Positions 10,695-21,329 of a stretch of 64,000 bases of DNA are shown here, one piece after another. The stretch's first letter is position 1, and each line of letters opens with the position of its first letter. Source of the DNA: Alternaria dauci (Eukaryota; Ascomycota; Dothideomycetes; Pleosporales; Pleosporaceae); the NCBI RefSeq assembly GCF_042100115.1, contig NC_091272.1, positions 4,960,001 to 5,024,000 on the forward strand, in the 5' to 3' direction. The position numbers and the translations under genes were made by a program. The notes beneath the pieces are model-generated. The model did no database searches. It was not told where the DNA came from and was given only the letters and a program-made list of their open reading frames with translations.

Positions 10695-11610
10695 GATTTC
10701 GATCTTGATTGATTGATTGTGGCAGTAGGGTTGGACGGGAGAGTGGAGGTACGATCAAAATTGATAGTGACAACGCGCGCGCCAAGACTCCGCGTGAACT
10801 AAGCAATACGCGACGACACGGATGCCTAAAGCGGGGGTTGAAATTAATACGCAGAAACGGGAGGAAGGGCAAAGAAGCTTGTGGAAGAGCAATGGGACGG
10901 GTGAGTGTAGGTGAGATATCGCAATTGGGACAGTGAGCGCTGATTGTGTGATACATACCGTTGCAGCGGTGAGGAGCATGGCATGACTGTAAAAAACAGC
11001 GGCGCCCTGTAAAATATTGACACGACAAAGACAACTAATGATGAAAGCATAACGAGAGTAAGGGTGCTCAGACTTGTTAGACAAGCTGATGGATGTATTG
11101 CACAAGAGCGAAGTGGAAAGAGGAAAGGTAGGTCAGCCGCATCTCATACTGCTATCACCTGCAATAGACACGCATTCTGATAATGCTTGATATCCAGGAC
11201 AAGTGGGATGAGTTTGGCATCTTTGTAGTTGGGATCGTGCTTCACTTCGCATACAAGAGCGGCGTGCGATGCGCATCGTTTTGACGGGTGATTTGGAGCT
11301 GTATCCTTGGGCTTACCTGCTTCCGAGAAGCACTCGTATACGGAATAGCATGGAGGTACATGGAGGTTAAACTAGAGTGTTGCATAATGATTCGGGTGGT
11401 GAATGATGAGGCGTGGCAGGAGACTTGACGGAAGAAGATGGTCGCGGCGGTCCCGGGATTCGCCGCTAGCGCCAAAGCAGCAAGGGTCCTCAAGAAATTC
11501 CATCGAAGCACATCGTCACCGGTGGCTATCGTCCGACCACGAGCTCGCCCACACCCTCTTGCCCGCCCTCGGAATCGCCCAACGCCCGCCTCTCGCCTTA
11601 TTAATACATA
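10695..11610. other. Divergent promoter region, dynamin-like gene / tim17
   Basis: 916 bases between two divergent starts. Several short open frames occur on both strands, but none resembles a protein family or has convincing splice sites. No RNA gene is seen. Confidence 0.6.
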
Positions 11611-12202
11611 ATGGATCATTCGCGCGATCCCTGTCCCTGGGTCATTCTCAATGACTTTGGTGGTGCCTTTGCCATGGGTGTATGTCCCCCTCGGGCGCAG
11701 TGTCTTCCACCCATTACTAACAGCGGAGTAGGCTGTTGGAGGAGCAGTATGGCATGGTGTAAAAGGCGTAAGTGTGGCCTCGCTACCTCGAAGACATGCG
11801 CTTACCAGCCTGTAGTTCCGCAACTCGCCCTACGGCGAGCGACGCATCGGTGCCATCACCGCGATCAAGGCCCGCGCCCCCGTTCTCGGCGGAAACTTTG
11901 GTGTTTGGGGAGGGCTTTTCAACACATACGACTGCGCAGTCAAGGGAATACGGAAGAAGGAAGACCCATGGAATGCCATCATCGCAGGCTTCTTCACCGG
12001 CGGATCGCTCGCAGTACGAGGAGGCTATAGGTCGATGCGGAACGGAGCGATATCGTGTGCCATCCTGCTGGCTGTCATTGAGGGCGTATCAATTGGCTTC
12101 AACCGCATGATGGCCGACAACACAAGGCTCGATGCCCCTCCACCACCACCGAGCGATGTCGGCGCAGGATCTGGCGGCGGCGGCATGGCTGTGGCCGCAT
12201 AA
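11611..12202 (+). CDS. tim17: Tim17, mitochondrial inner-membrane import translocase subunit
   Basis: Three exons (11611-11679, 11732-11767, 11816-12202) encode 163 residues, the usual fungal length. The protein starts [20 protein letters not shown] and continues [21 protein letters not shown]. It has the four hydrophobic Gly-rich membrane segments of the Tim17/22/23 family ([20 protein letters not shown], then [14 protein letters not shown]) and a Gly-rich tail ending GGGGMAVAA. Tim17 is the core subunit of the TIM23 complex, which moves presequence proteins across the inner mitochondrial membrane. The N-terminal acidic residues (D2, D7) correspond to those known to matter for TIM23 function. 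Introns are 52 and 48 nt, with a CTAAC branch point in the first. The 36-nt middle exon is conspicuously small. Confidence 0.97.
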
Positions 12203-12937
12203 AACACTTTCGATTCACGATTTATACCTGTTCAGAGCGGACCGTTATTACGCCAGGGATGGGCAGCAACATGTCTGGGCAAGCGGTGTTTTTGGGATGT
12301 TTGGCATATACCGCAGGCAGGTTTCGGCAGCGGGCGGCGTTCACACTCTCCTCAGCTTTGTGCTATATCTGTATCATACACGCGACACGACTTGTACAAC
12401 ATCTGGAGGCGTCTCTAGAAGAAAGCATGAGTGTGCGCAAATCACAAGATACGACACATCTCAATGTCCATTAGCCATTGCGCATCTACGCTATTGATTC
12501 CGAGCTTACCGCAATAGTTCAAACTCAGATTCAGACTAAAATAACTCGATGACATCATCAGGCCCACCCATCAGGAAACAAACTCTCGAGTTACCTCAGG
12601 CCGGGTGCATGCTGCGGCTTTTGAGACGATTCCCATGCCTTGAGCGCTAGGGCATACGCGTGGAGAAGCCGCTGAAGGTAGCCAGCCATAGCTGCAGATT
12701 GAGGCTAGCCCCTGCTAGTCAGAGTGGCTGACGAGAACGCATTGACCGCCCTTCTACCTCGAATTACTGCAACTTGCCGTCCTTTCTGCTATCATGACAC
12801 AAGACGACCATGCTGCTTCTACGCGTCCTAACATCACGAAATCCATCTCATCCATCTCACATTTCCCGGGCCCGCTACTCGTTTGTTGAATAACACCAAT
12901 CACATCTCCAAAGGCTTTCGCTCTTTTGAACGCAATA
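12203..12937. other. Intergenic, tim17 to the next gene
   Basis: 735 bases with the tim17 3' flank and the promoter of the following gene. I see no further gene. Confidence 0.6.
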
Positions 12938-14212
12938 ATGGCACCACGAAGAACGAAGAGTGTCAACGGGAACATCGGAATCATTATGCGTAATTGGCAC
13001 ATTCAACCTTTTGAAAAATGTCTGCCGAAAACACTATGGCCCAACAACCAGCCATCGACTGACTGGAATGATGAATTCATCACACTCTTGAGCCAAATTT
13101 CATCAATACCCACCGCCACCCTTCCGGGCTTCAAAAAAAGATTACGGAAAGCCGTCCAGATACGCCAAGAGAAGAACAGCTCTGCGATTGGCAGACAACC
13201 ATGGGCCAAGGACGTCGACTTGAAAAATGTTTTGAAAGAATATGAAAGAGAAGCCGAGAAGCCAAGAGCTGAGGAAACACAGCCTGTATCGCGGTTGAAA
13301 GAAATGCTTGTCAATCGTACTGCTCGCCAAGCAAGCATCCAGGTACCCAAAACACCCATGAACCACGAAGATGAGGACGAAGATGAAGAAGAAGAAGGAT
13401 CTTCCGAACCCCTCGCCGGTGGAAAATACCAGTATCTTAACGGCGTCAAACCCGTGAAGGTGAACTTGAACCCTGAAGCATCTGCTGCAAAAAAGCCCAC
13501 GCGGCCAAAACCGGCAACAAGAGGAAAGCGACGAAAGGCAGACGAGGAAGCATTGCCGGATCCCCTTGCAGCAGAACTTCCGAGTCAGGTGCACCAAGAT
13601 CCGGATCCCCGGGTACCGGATGATACTGGTTTTCTTTCGGATCTTGATGGTGATGAGGTGGACTCGGAAGGAAGGAAGAGGAAGAAGAGATTGTCGAGAC
13701 TCCAGCAAGAAAGAGTCAGGGAGCCGCATTGGCAGATTAATTTGGATACTATTGCTGTCGATGTTCCGGGTCTGGACAATAGTATCGATACTCCGACTGT
13801 TTGTAAAGAGGCCAAGGGCCCTTCGGTTATCCGTGGAGATGATGTCGAGGATTTGATTATGGGTGATGGGGGAGATGTGACCATGAAGGACATGGAAGAT
13901 ATGCCTGGCTTCGATGCGGAAGACGTGCGTATTCATACCGGACAAGACATCATTATGGATGACAGAGAGGACGTGGAGTTGGAATTAGAGAATTTGCCCG
14001 ATATACCGGAGAACGCGACGGTAACGGAGAGAAGGGAGATGGAAGAATTGAGGTTGAAGATGGAGCAACGGGTGTGGAGGATCAAGGTATTGAGAATCAA
14101 AGAGAGGGAGTGTGGTGGTAGGGAGGCGGCTGAGCAGGATGAGGATAACGCGAATAAGGAGAACGATGTGGCGAACAAGAGTAGGGTGTTGAGAAAACGA
14201 AGGGGGAAGTAG
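12938..14212 (+). CDS. Unrecognised protein with one N-W-x-I domain
   Basis: One exon, 424 residues, starting at ATG 12938 (MAPRRTKSVNG). The family is not recognised. Residues 13-100 contain the unit also found twice in the gene at 5491: MRNWHIQPFEKCLP (N19-W20), then FITLLSQISSIPTATL, an Arg/Lys-rich helix, and VDLKNVLKEYERE. The rest is charged and low in complexity: an acidic run (DEDEDEEEEG), Lys/Arg clusters (RGKRRK, GRKRKKR) that could be nuclear localisation signals, a DVTMKDMEDMPGF-type acidic segment, a coiled-coil-like stretch (REMEELRLKMEQRV) and a basic end (RVLRKRRGK). Nuclear or chromatin-associated work is a guess from composition only. It converges with the acyl-CoA oxidase gene, 247 bp apart. 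Confidence 0.8.
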   Translation: MAPRRTKSVNGNIGIIMRNWHIQPFEKCLPKTLWPNNQPSTDWNDEFITLLSQISSIPTATLPGFKKRLRKAVQIRQEKNSSAIGRQPWAKDVDLKNVLKEYEREAEKPRAEETQPVSRLKEMLVNRTARQASIQVPKTPMNHEDEDEDEEEEGSSEPLAGGKYQYLNGVKPVKVNLNPEASAAKKPTRPKPATRGKRRKADEEALPDPLAAELPSQVHQDPDPRVPDDTGFLSDLDGDEVDSEGRKRKKRLSRLQQERVREPHWQINLDTIAVDVPGLDNSIDTPTVCKEAKGPSVIRGDDVEDLIMGDGGDVTMKDMEDMPGFDAEDVRIHTGQDIIMDDREDVELELENLPDIPENATVTERREMEELRLKMEQRVWRIKVLRIKERECGGREAAEQDEDNANKENDVANKSRVLRKRRGK

Positions 14213-14459
14213 CAGTTTGAACACACCCTTGACTTTAGTGGGCGAACTCACGTGGAATTTGAGTCTGACACACCCTCTGACGAGATGTCCATAAAGAGCA
14301 GAGGGATCAAATTTGTAGGAGCATACGAGAACAGTTCGACCGAATTATTCAACGACTGTATTGGACATCTACCTACTGACGATTGCCATCATCGTCTGGC
14401 AAAGATTATCACCATATATCCCAAAAATCATGTAAACTACGCGTCCAAGTCATGTTACT

Positions 14460-16670
14460 CTACAACTTCGCCGTCTCCCTCTTCAAGATGGGATCGACCC
14501 ACTTCTCCCACCCCTTCTGTACACCGCCGTTCTGCCAGGCTTTCTGGTTTATCGGCAGCTGGTTGACCCAGCGCATGATATTCTCGTACACATTGCCGTC
14601 GTACATGCCCAATGCGCTGCAGAGACTCGCGTCAGAAAAGTCCCATGCGTCCGTCAATGCAATCGCCTCAGGCAGTAGCTGATCGAGTAGGTCGTTGACC
14701 AGTGAGCGGACGAGATCGAGTTGTGTTGTAGTGAGATAGGGAGAGTGCTCATGGGCTGTCTCGACGAAGGACAGGGCGTCGACTGTTCGTGGGTTTATAA
14801 TAGTAGAGAGGGCGAAGAGCGAGCGCGTTCGGTTCAGAAGGGTGCGAAGGCTGTAGGACGCAGTATCAGGAAGACTTGAGATGGTGTCAATGAAGGACTT
14901 GAGGATAAAATATTCAATGTGAGCTCGTGAGGCGGAAATAAGCAGCATCATGTGCTCGTTCCACGCATCTGCGGGCAATTTGCTCGAAGCTCGAATAGCC
15001 GAATGCGCCTTGATGACTTGACGATGTGCGCGGTCGCGGTAGATTGCAAGCTGTACATCCGGGTCGAGAAACTGCGTTCCGGATGCGCTGCACGGGATGT
15101 TGGGGTCTCCAACGTCAGTCAGGTATTGTACCTGCGGCTCGATTGGCTCGCCGTCTTGTAGACGGTCAAGTTGCTTCAGCAGGTGTCGTCCGACTTGCTG
15201 CCAAAGGACATAGTTCTCGCCCTCGAACGTTGCGCCACCTGTGAGAGCACCAACAATATCCGGTAGACCGGATACAGACATATACCCATGACCACCACAT
15301 AGCTTGCGCGCGTCTTCGGCACCATCAGCCGCCTCAGATGTGACGTATGCCTTCATCCCTGCGGTCAGCGCGTGAACAGACGGCAGGAGAGAGTGATCAT
15401 TCTCGCTCTGCATCTCGCGGAGTTTGTTGTACTGGTTATCGCAGACCCGCGAGCCGAAGAACATTGCATACGTCTTAGCAATCATGCTCATGAGACGGAA
15501 ATGCTGATGCTTGTACTGGAAGATGCTCGCTTCAGTGTTCAACGCATCGGCAGGGCCGAGGCCTTGTTGTCGCACAACGGAGTATCGTGTCGCAATCGTC
15601 AGTGCTTGCGCGAGTTGTACGGTAAAGATGCCGGGCATCCTGCCGCGAACAAGCAGCATGACGGAGTAGGAGAGCTTGGCGCGGAGGGGGTCTTTGGTGA
15701 ATGTGCCGTCGCGTACGAGCTGACTGTGTGCCATGAGCATCTGCGATCGAGGTATGCGGACTTGGTCGAAAGAGGCGAAGCCATTGTCTGCTTCGTTGTA
15801 GCTGGTATTCTGTCAGATCTACAATGATTGATGTCTTATGCGACGAGGTTACTCACCCGAGCTTCAAGCCAACGTCACCCATCTTGATGCCAGGCATTGG
15901 CTTGCCATCCTCTAGCGATCGAAGTTGCACAAGGAAGATATGCGGGCCATTATCTTGACTACCGACGATGAGTCTAGCCATGACTGCGCCGTGTGTGGTC
16001 GAGAAGCCCAACCCAGCAGGCCAAAACTTCGTTGATGAGATTGTTGGCGAATGAATGACAAATTCATCTCTATCAAGGTCAAAGGTCGCAGTGGTTTCGA
16101 TACCTCGAACGAACGAGCCATGGCCAAGTTCAGTCTGCGCATATGTACCGAGTATCTTGCCGGATCGAGCGAGCGGAAGCCACTGTGCCTTTTGTTCTTC
16201 TGTACCGTTGTGCTCCATTGCAGGCTCAAACAGAACAGCTTTGTGGCCGAAAGGACTATCAGCAGTTAGCTCGACAATCTGGTACTATTTCTGCAATGAC
16301 CTACCTCGCGTTCACGAGATTGTTTCGAGGAGTAATCCATACAAAGTACTCATGGTTATGCTCGAGCATATCGTCAAGACATACCTTTCCCATCTCAAGA
16401 CCTTGCTCAAACAGATCCTCGCGTGAGGTTTCCGAGTAGCATCGCGGAAGTTTCGTACTATCAGAGGTACCGAGTGCTTTTTCAACCCGCTTGAAAGCAG
16501 CTCGTCGCTCCTTGACAATGCGTTCGCTGGCAAGCGGATTAGTAGAGAGACAGCAAAGGGTTTGTACATTGAACATACTTTCCCCAGAGCAGACATGTCA
16601 GCTCAAACGTATCGATGGATCTGGACGCTCTTGCGTTCTGTATCAGCGTAGTCTGCGCGTTCTTCGCCAT
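14460..16670 (-). CDS. Peroxisomal acyl-CoA oxidase
   Basis: Four exons (16579-16670, 16305-16526, 15857-16255, 14460-15801) encode 684 residues, the normal length for this family. The enzyme makes the first step of peroxisomal beta-oxidation, converting acyl-CoA to trans-2-enoyl-CoA and passing electrons from FAD to O2. Evidence includes the FAD/substrate segment YAQTELGHGSFVRGIETTAT, the middle block FDLDRDEFVIHSPT, KMGDVGLKLGYNEADNGFA, the helical block ARKLCGGHGYMSVSGLPDIV and the C-terminal oxidase domain. The last three residues are AKL, a peroxisomal targeting signal type 1. Introns are 49-55 nt with clear TACTAAT- and CTAAC-type branch points. The start MAKNAQTTLIQNAR was chosen because it feeds into the first donor in frame; the frame is open further upstream, so an earlier start is possible. 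Confidence 0.93.
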
Positions 16671-16918
16671 GTTGACTGCTATAACTCGAGGAAAATCTAG
16701 AACTCTGTGGGCAGATAGAGCAGATTCGATTGCTGAATCGACCAAGGCCACAGCTCCTATAACCAGCCGTTCACAACGGGCTTTCCGCATACATGATGGT
16801 CTGTATTTCACGATCCTGCCGCGGAACATTCGCTATCCATGCACGTCCTTCACTGTAGCATACGGACACATTAGCCCCCTGTCCAGTTTTGTGTGAAGGA
16901 CGTGCATTGGCCATCAAA

Positions 16919-17383
16919 TCAGATACTGTCAGAACGGTCGTTCCTTATTCGACCGATGTGAATCTCAACTGTGCCTCCGTGGCGTGGGCATCCCGAGCAG
17001 AAATAGCGCTTGGATACATCTCCAGGATGCTCTCTCCAGAATACGGATGCATAGTCGTCATACTCACTAGACGCAATCCGCGGCCTTCCGTTTGGCATAT
17101 AGCTAATACAGTACGTTTGTTGATCAAAGGGCCCTTTGAGGTCCTGTCGGACAGCTTGAAGCCGTTCAATCCAAGATGGACAAACGCCATAAGTTTGAGC
17201 GTACGGGCCGTGTTTTGCTGCCTCGGAAAAGCAGTTGAATGTGAAGGTGGTGCCATCACTATCCTCATAGCTATGCTCGGAATCGTTGTCCAGCTGGATA
17301 ATGTCGCCAATATTCAGGATTGAAGGACGCAGGCCGTGTCCGCAAGGGCGCCCCTTGGTGGCGTTGTCGCGTGGAAAACGTCC
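16919..17383 (-). pseudogene. Orphan coding-like open frame, possible decayed gene
   Basis: On the minus strand a stop-free frame runs from 17383 to the TGA at 16919-16921, 154 codons without an early ATG. It reads like real protein: GDIIQLDNDSEHSYEDSDG, CPSWIERLQAVRQDLKGPFD, then RYFCSGCPRHGGTVEIH. A second coding-like frame (HIALIPEKLSRDRSSSSTED, YEDVFHATTPPRGALADTAC) runs into it from about 17480, also without an ATG. The two would join in frame only if a 38-nt segment with a poor donor (GTCCTT) were spliced out, or by a frameshift. I do not recognise a family. It may be a broken gene or the 3' exons of a gene whose start I could not find. Confidence 0.3.
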
Positions 17384-18694
17384 TCATATTTAGGTGTGTC
17401 GCCAAATCGCGTGTCTTCTGTGCTTGAACTAGATCTGTCCCGCGACAACTTCTCGGGGATTAATGCGATATGCGACACTGTTCGACAAGTCTATTTATCA
17501 TAGACGATGACAACCAAGATATCTAGGTATGGCAGAATCAGTGTTCCTCATCTCCCCCCATACTGTATTTGGAAAAGGTCGTGCGGCCAAGATTGGCGTG
17601 ACATGAATGGGCTTTCTCTTGTTCCATAGTAGAAAGAAGGCCGCGTATTGTCCAGAGCTGAGGCAGTATCAATTCGACATTCTTCAGGGGCGTACTCCAC
17701 TGCGATATCAGCGCTACACCCACCATTATGCGAACTGGTACAATCTCAATACTGTGCGCTACGGGACGAGGGAGCGGTATCGCAAACGTCCGATATGCCG
17801 CTATGGCTGCAGACGCATGGTAGTTGAGAGACATCTAGATGCCAAAGTCGTGGTATGTAGCGATGCGGAGGACCGCGGGCAGCTTCGACCGCGCGGGCCA
17901 CCGTGTTACGCCCCAAGTCGTTCCCGGTTAGCTTGCCATGCAATTCGCCGAGGCGACGTGTGCGGAAACAACTGCCGCGCATTTTCACCCGAACTGGCCA
18001 CGCTCTGCAACACCAACAGCCATCGCGTTGCTTCCCGGTTTTGTCTGTTCTATGCCTCGTCCCTGGTTCGTTGAAAATTTCCCTCGAAACCTCCGAAGAT
18101 CGTCGGTGATGCATGTAAGCCAGGGCTGTTTCAACATTTCGTATGCGGCATGCATGTCATCAGTTACTCATCGCCAACAACAGCTGATTGAGGTCGCGAT
18201 CACCTAGACCTGATGGGTGCCATTGGGTGCGCACAAGGAGTCTTTTCAAGCTTTTTGGTATTCTTAATCGCCAATTCCATGTGGAGCGCACCGTATCCAT
18301 GACTTTCTCCGGCTTTTGCCCTTTCTCGGACATCGGACTTAACAACTATTAGTTCTAGACTCGTTATACCCTCCGGGGTTTTCTGACAGCTCTCTGATCC
18401 CCATCATGATGACGCAGTGGTGTATCTCTGCCTGTCGCTTCTGCGGAGCTTGCGGCATTTTCATTCGTGGATCCGAGTAAATCGCACGCTGGCAGCATAC
18501 CAAGCAGGGGTTGTCTGCAGCACGCATCGTGGTGGGATACTATAGCCATGATTAAGAATAAGTCATCTTGAGGTCATGACATGTCGTACAAGGACTGGCG
18601 CTTTTAACCCACAACGTGGGACCTGCCAATATTTGTAAGGGGGTGTATCCCAAACTTCATTCTAGAACAAATCCTCTAATTCTGTACCGAAATC
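17384..18694. other. Stretch without a confident gene
   Basis: Besides the frame leading into the orphan fragment, several medium open frames exist on both strands (for example 17607-18074 plus, 17746-18114 minus). None gives a recognisable protein or splice pattern. The last part is the promoter of the sulfite oxidase-type gene. Confidence 0.5.
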
Positions 18695-20369
18695 ATGGCG
18701 CCCGCTGAACCAAACGCAAAGCCTTTTGAAATCTTGACTACCGAAGAGCCGGATTTCCCGGAAGAGCGAGAGGGATGGAAAGGATACATCGAGTGGGAAC
18801 GATACCCGGAAAAGAAGAAGAAGGCGGCGGAGATCCTGGCGAAATATGACTTTCCCGTACCTCCCGAGTTCCAGATGAAGCCGTTGCCCGACACCAATCC
18901 GGTCCTCGAAGGTGTGCGATGGAAATACTACCACTATGCCTTGGGCAAAACGACCAAGGATCTTCCAGCCATCTCATGGGAATACGTCAAGAAAGAGAAA
19001 AGCGAGGACATGATTCATGTCCTGCAATTCCCTTACAACGGAGAGCCGCAGCGAAAGCGCCTGGTTGAGAATCCGATTACTCCCAACAAAGACCACTTCA
19101 TCCGAAACCATGGAGGTGTTCCTGAGATTGATCCAGAGAAGTACTTTTTTGAGGTCGAGGGTCTCGTCAACACGCCAAAGAAGATTACATTGAAGGAGCT
19201 TCAAGACGAAAGCATCTTCCCGCGCATGGAGACGTGCGTTACTTTGCAATGCAGTGGTACCCGGCGTATTGAACAAATCCACGACTACCCAGGAGACGGA
19301 GATGAACTCATTAATGCTCCTTGGGGAGAAGGTGCCATCGGAACTGCCCGCTACGTAGGCGTCAGTCTCAAAAAGGTCCTCAAGTACTGTGGGTTGAAGC
19401 CAGAAGGAAAGCACGTGGAGTTCTTTGGCGCCGATACCTACTTCAAGAAGGGCCAGGTGTACAACTATGCCGTCTCGGTGCCGACTCGCAAGGTGAAGGT
19501 CAACGAGGTTATGCTTGCTTGGGAGATGAACGGTGAGCCACTACCGGCCATCCATGGTTTCCCGCTTCGTGCTGTCGTGATGGGCTACATTGGTGCCAGG
19601 AGCTGCAAATGGCTAACCCGCATCAATGTCATCGATGCTCCTTCCATGGCTCCTGTGCAGATGAAGGAGTATCTATACTACACCCCACAGAATGGCAAGC
19701 AGAACGTCACATACAGTAACGGTTTCAGCATCCAGACGATGCCTGTTGCCAGTGCAATCATGACGCCCATCGACAAGGATGTCATCGTCCATGATGGTAA
19801 GATTCGTATGACTGGTTGGGCATATAGCGGCAGTGGTTGGCCTGAAAGAGTCGAAGTCAGTAATGATGGAGGCGGCGTGTGGTATGAAGTACCGTACGAG
19901 AACTTGAGCAAGAAGTACTACCACGCCTGGCGCACATGGTGGATCGACATACCAGTCGACGCGGAAGGATGGCTGTAAGTCTCGCACGTCGAAATGTTTA
20001 CTGCACAACACTAATGATGATTAGCGAGTTCTGCGTACGTTGCTGGGATGATGCTTTGAACACGCAACCAACTTTTGTGCGAAGTGCATGGAACTGGGAT
20101 CTTCACGTAACCTCATCTTGCCAGTGAGTATTTCCCATCTGGGTATTCTTGCCTGTTTTCAAAAACACGACGCTAACGTTTCTTGCAGTCGTGTCAAGCT
20201 TTACAGTGTCAACAAGACCAAGCCGGCAACTCAAAAACGCCTCAAGCAACTCGAAGATCACGGAGCCTCGCTGTTGCCCATCACCAGACCTTTACCGTTT
20301 GACCTCCAGACGGATGAAGAATACTTAGAGGAGATGAAGAAGATGGGAGGTCGCGATCCGGAAGAGTAA
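18695..20369 (+). CDS. Sulfite oxidase-family molybdopterin enzyme
   Basis: Three exons (18695-19974, 20025-20123, 20189-20369) give 519 residues. The Mo-binding domain contains the active-site Cys186 in TLQCSGTRRIEQ, and FPLRAVVMGYIGARSCKWL. A Mo-co dimerisation domain follows (DGKIRMTGWAYSGSGWPERV, then RSAWNWDLHVTSSC). About 110 residues precede the catalytic core and are not a cytochrome b5 domain. Family members oxidise sulfite to sulfate; the absence of heme and FAD/NADH domains separates it from nitrate reductase. No mitochondrial presequence is evident, and the C-terminus (RDPEE) is not a peroxisomal signal, so a cytosolic location is the simplest reading. Introns are 50 and 65 nt with ACTAAT and GCTAAC branch points. 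The oxidase activity is inferred; acceptor and exact substrate are not visible. Confidence 0.9.
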
Positions 20370-21329
20370 GCTGACGGAAGACAATTATGTGTCTTTGGTT
20401 GCTAAGCAGAATGGGTTTTAAGCAAGGCTTGATATACGAACTGGATTACGGTGCATACTAGGGCCAAGTACTGGCCAAGTAAGACATATTGATATAATGA
20501 AGATATTCCTCTGTCCTTGAAAGACAACCATGATGGGTAGGTCATCAATTAAGTGAACACAGGCTAGACAGCAGCATTTCGCCACATTGTACTGACAGTC
20601 TATCTGAGCCTTGCCAGTCTCGGGGTGCATGCAGTCATTGAATGAATGGGGTACAGTCCCGCGAATCCAGCCTAGTCAGTGAAGGATTGCGGCGCGGTTA
20701 AGACACCTGCATGGCCCCACCTACGGCCACCAGCGAGAAAACCATCTTGACAGCAGCTCCCCACCATTTTGGGTTTCCAACAATGTACGCTGCAGTTTTT
20801 ATCTTTGTGGTAAGCTCACAGGGCGAATTCATTTAATGACAACAGAGTTGGTGGCGCAAACTTATCCTAGCAATATCAAGGGCCACTGTCGAATGTGCCT
20901 GGCCACATTGACACATCCATGCTGCATAAAAAGCGCTGCTCCTGCATTGCAGTGCAGTAGACCTGCAGAAATGATCGGAGTCCACGAAAAAAAGGCAGGA
21001 GCGGGCAGATGGTTAAAATTTTGGTGGATTTTGTGGAGTATATATGTAACAGTATCCGCGCATGTCAACGGTATGACACCCGCAAGCGCCCGGGGCCGTG
21101 AATCTTACTGCCCACGTGGTCGCTATTGGATATGTTCGAAGAGTCTGTAGTATATCGATTCTTCCACCGGTAAAGCACCAGATCGAAGGCATCATAGTGT
21201 CTAATGTACCCAGGTGAGCCGTGACGGCTCGAGCCGCTATAAGTATCGTGTAGGTATGGCGATGGACCATAGGCCAACTCCGGCACTTTCACCTTCTGTT
21301 TTCTATAACTTCTCTTCTTTCCATACACG
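20370..21329. other. Intergenic, upstream of the subtilisin gene
   Basis: 960 bases with no gene visible. The right end holds the protease promoter, including a TATA-like site, and a pyrimidine-rich leader just before the ATG. Confidence 0.6.
21238..21243 (+). promoter_or_regulatory. TATA-like box of the subtilisin gene
   Basis: TATAAG lies 92 bases upstream of the ATG, followed by a CT-rich leader. This is a typical spacing for a strongly expressed fungal secreted-protein gene. Inference from position only. Confidence 0.4.

Noticed and set aside
11242..11823. Minus-strand open frame of 193 codons overlapping tim17
   Set aside because: Overlaps tim17 exons 1 and 2 on the opposite strand; no family pattern.
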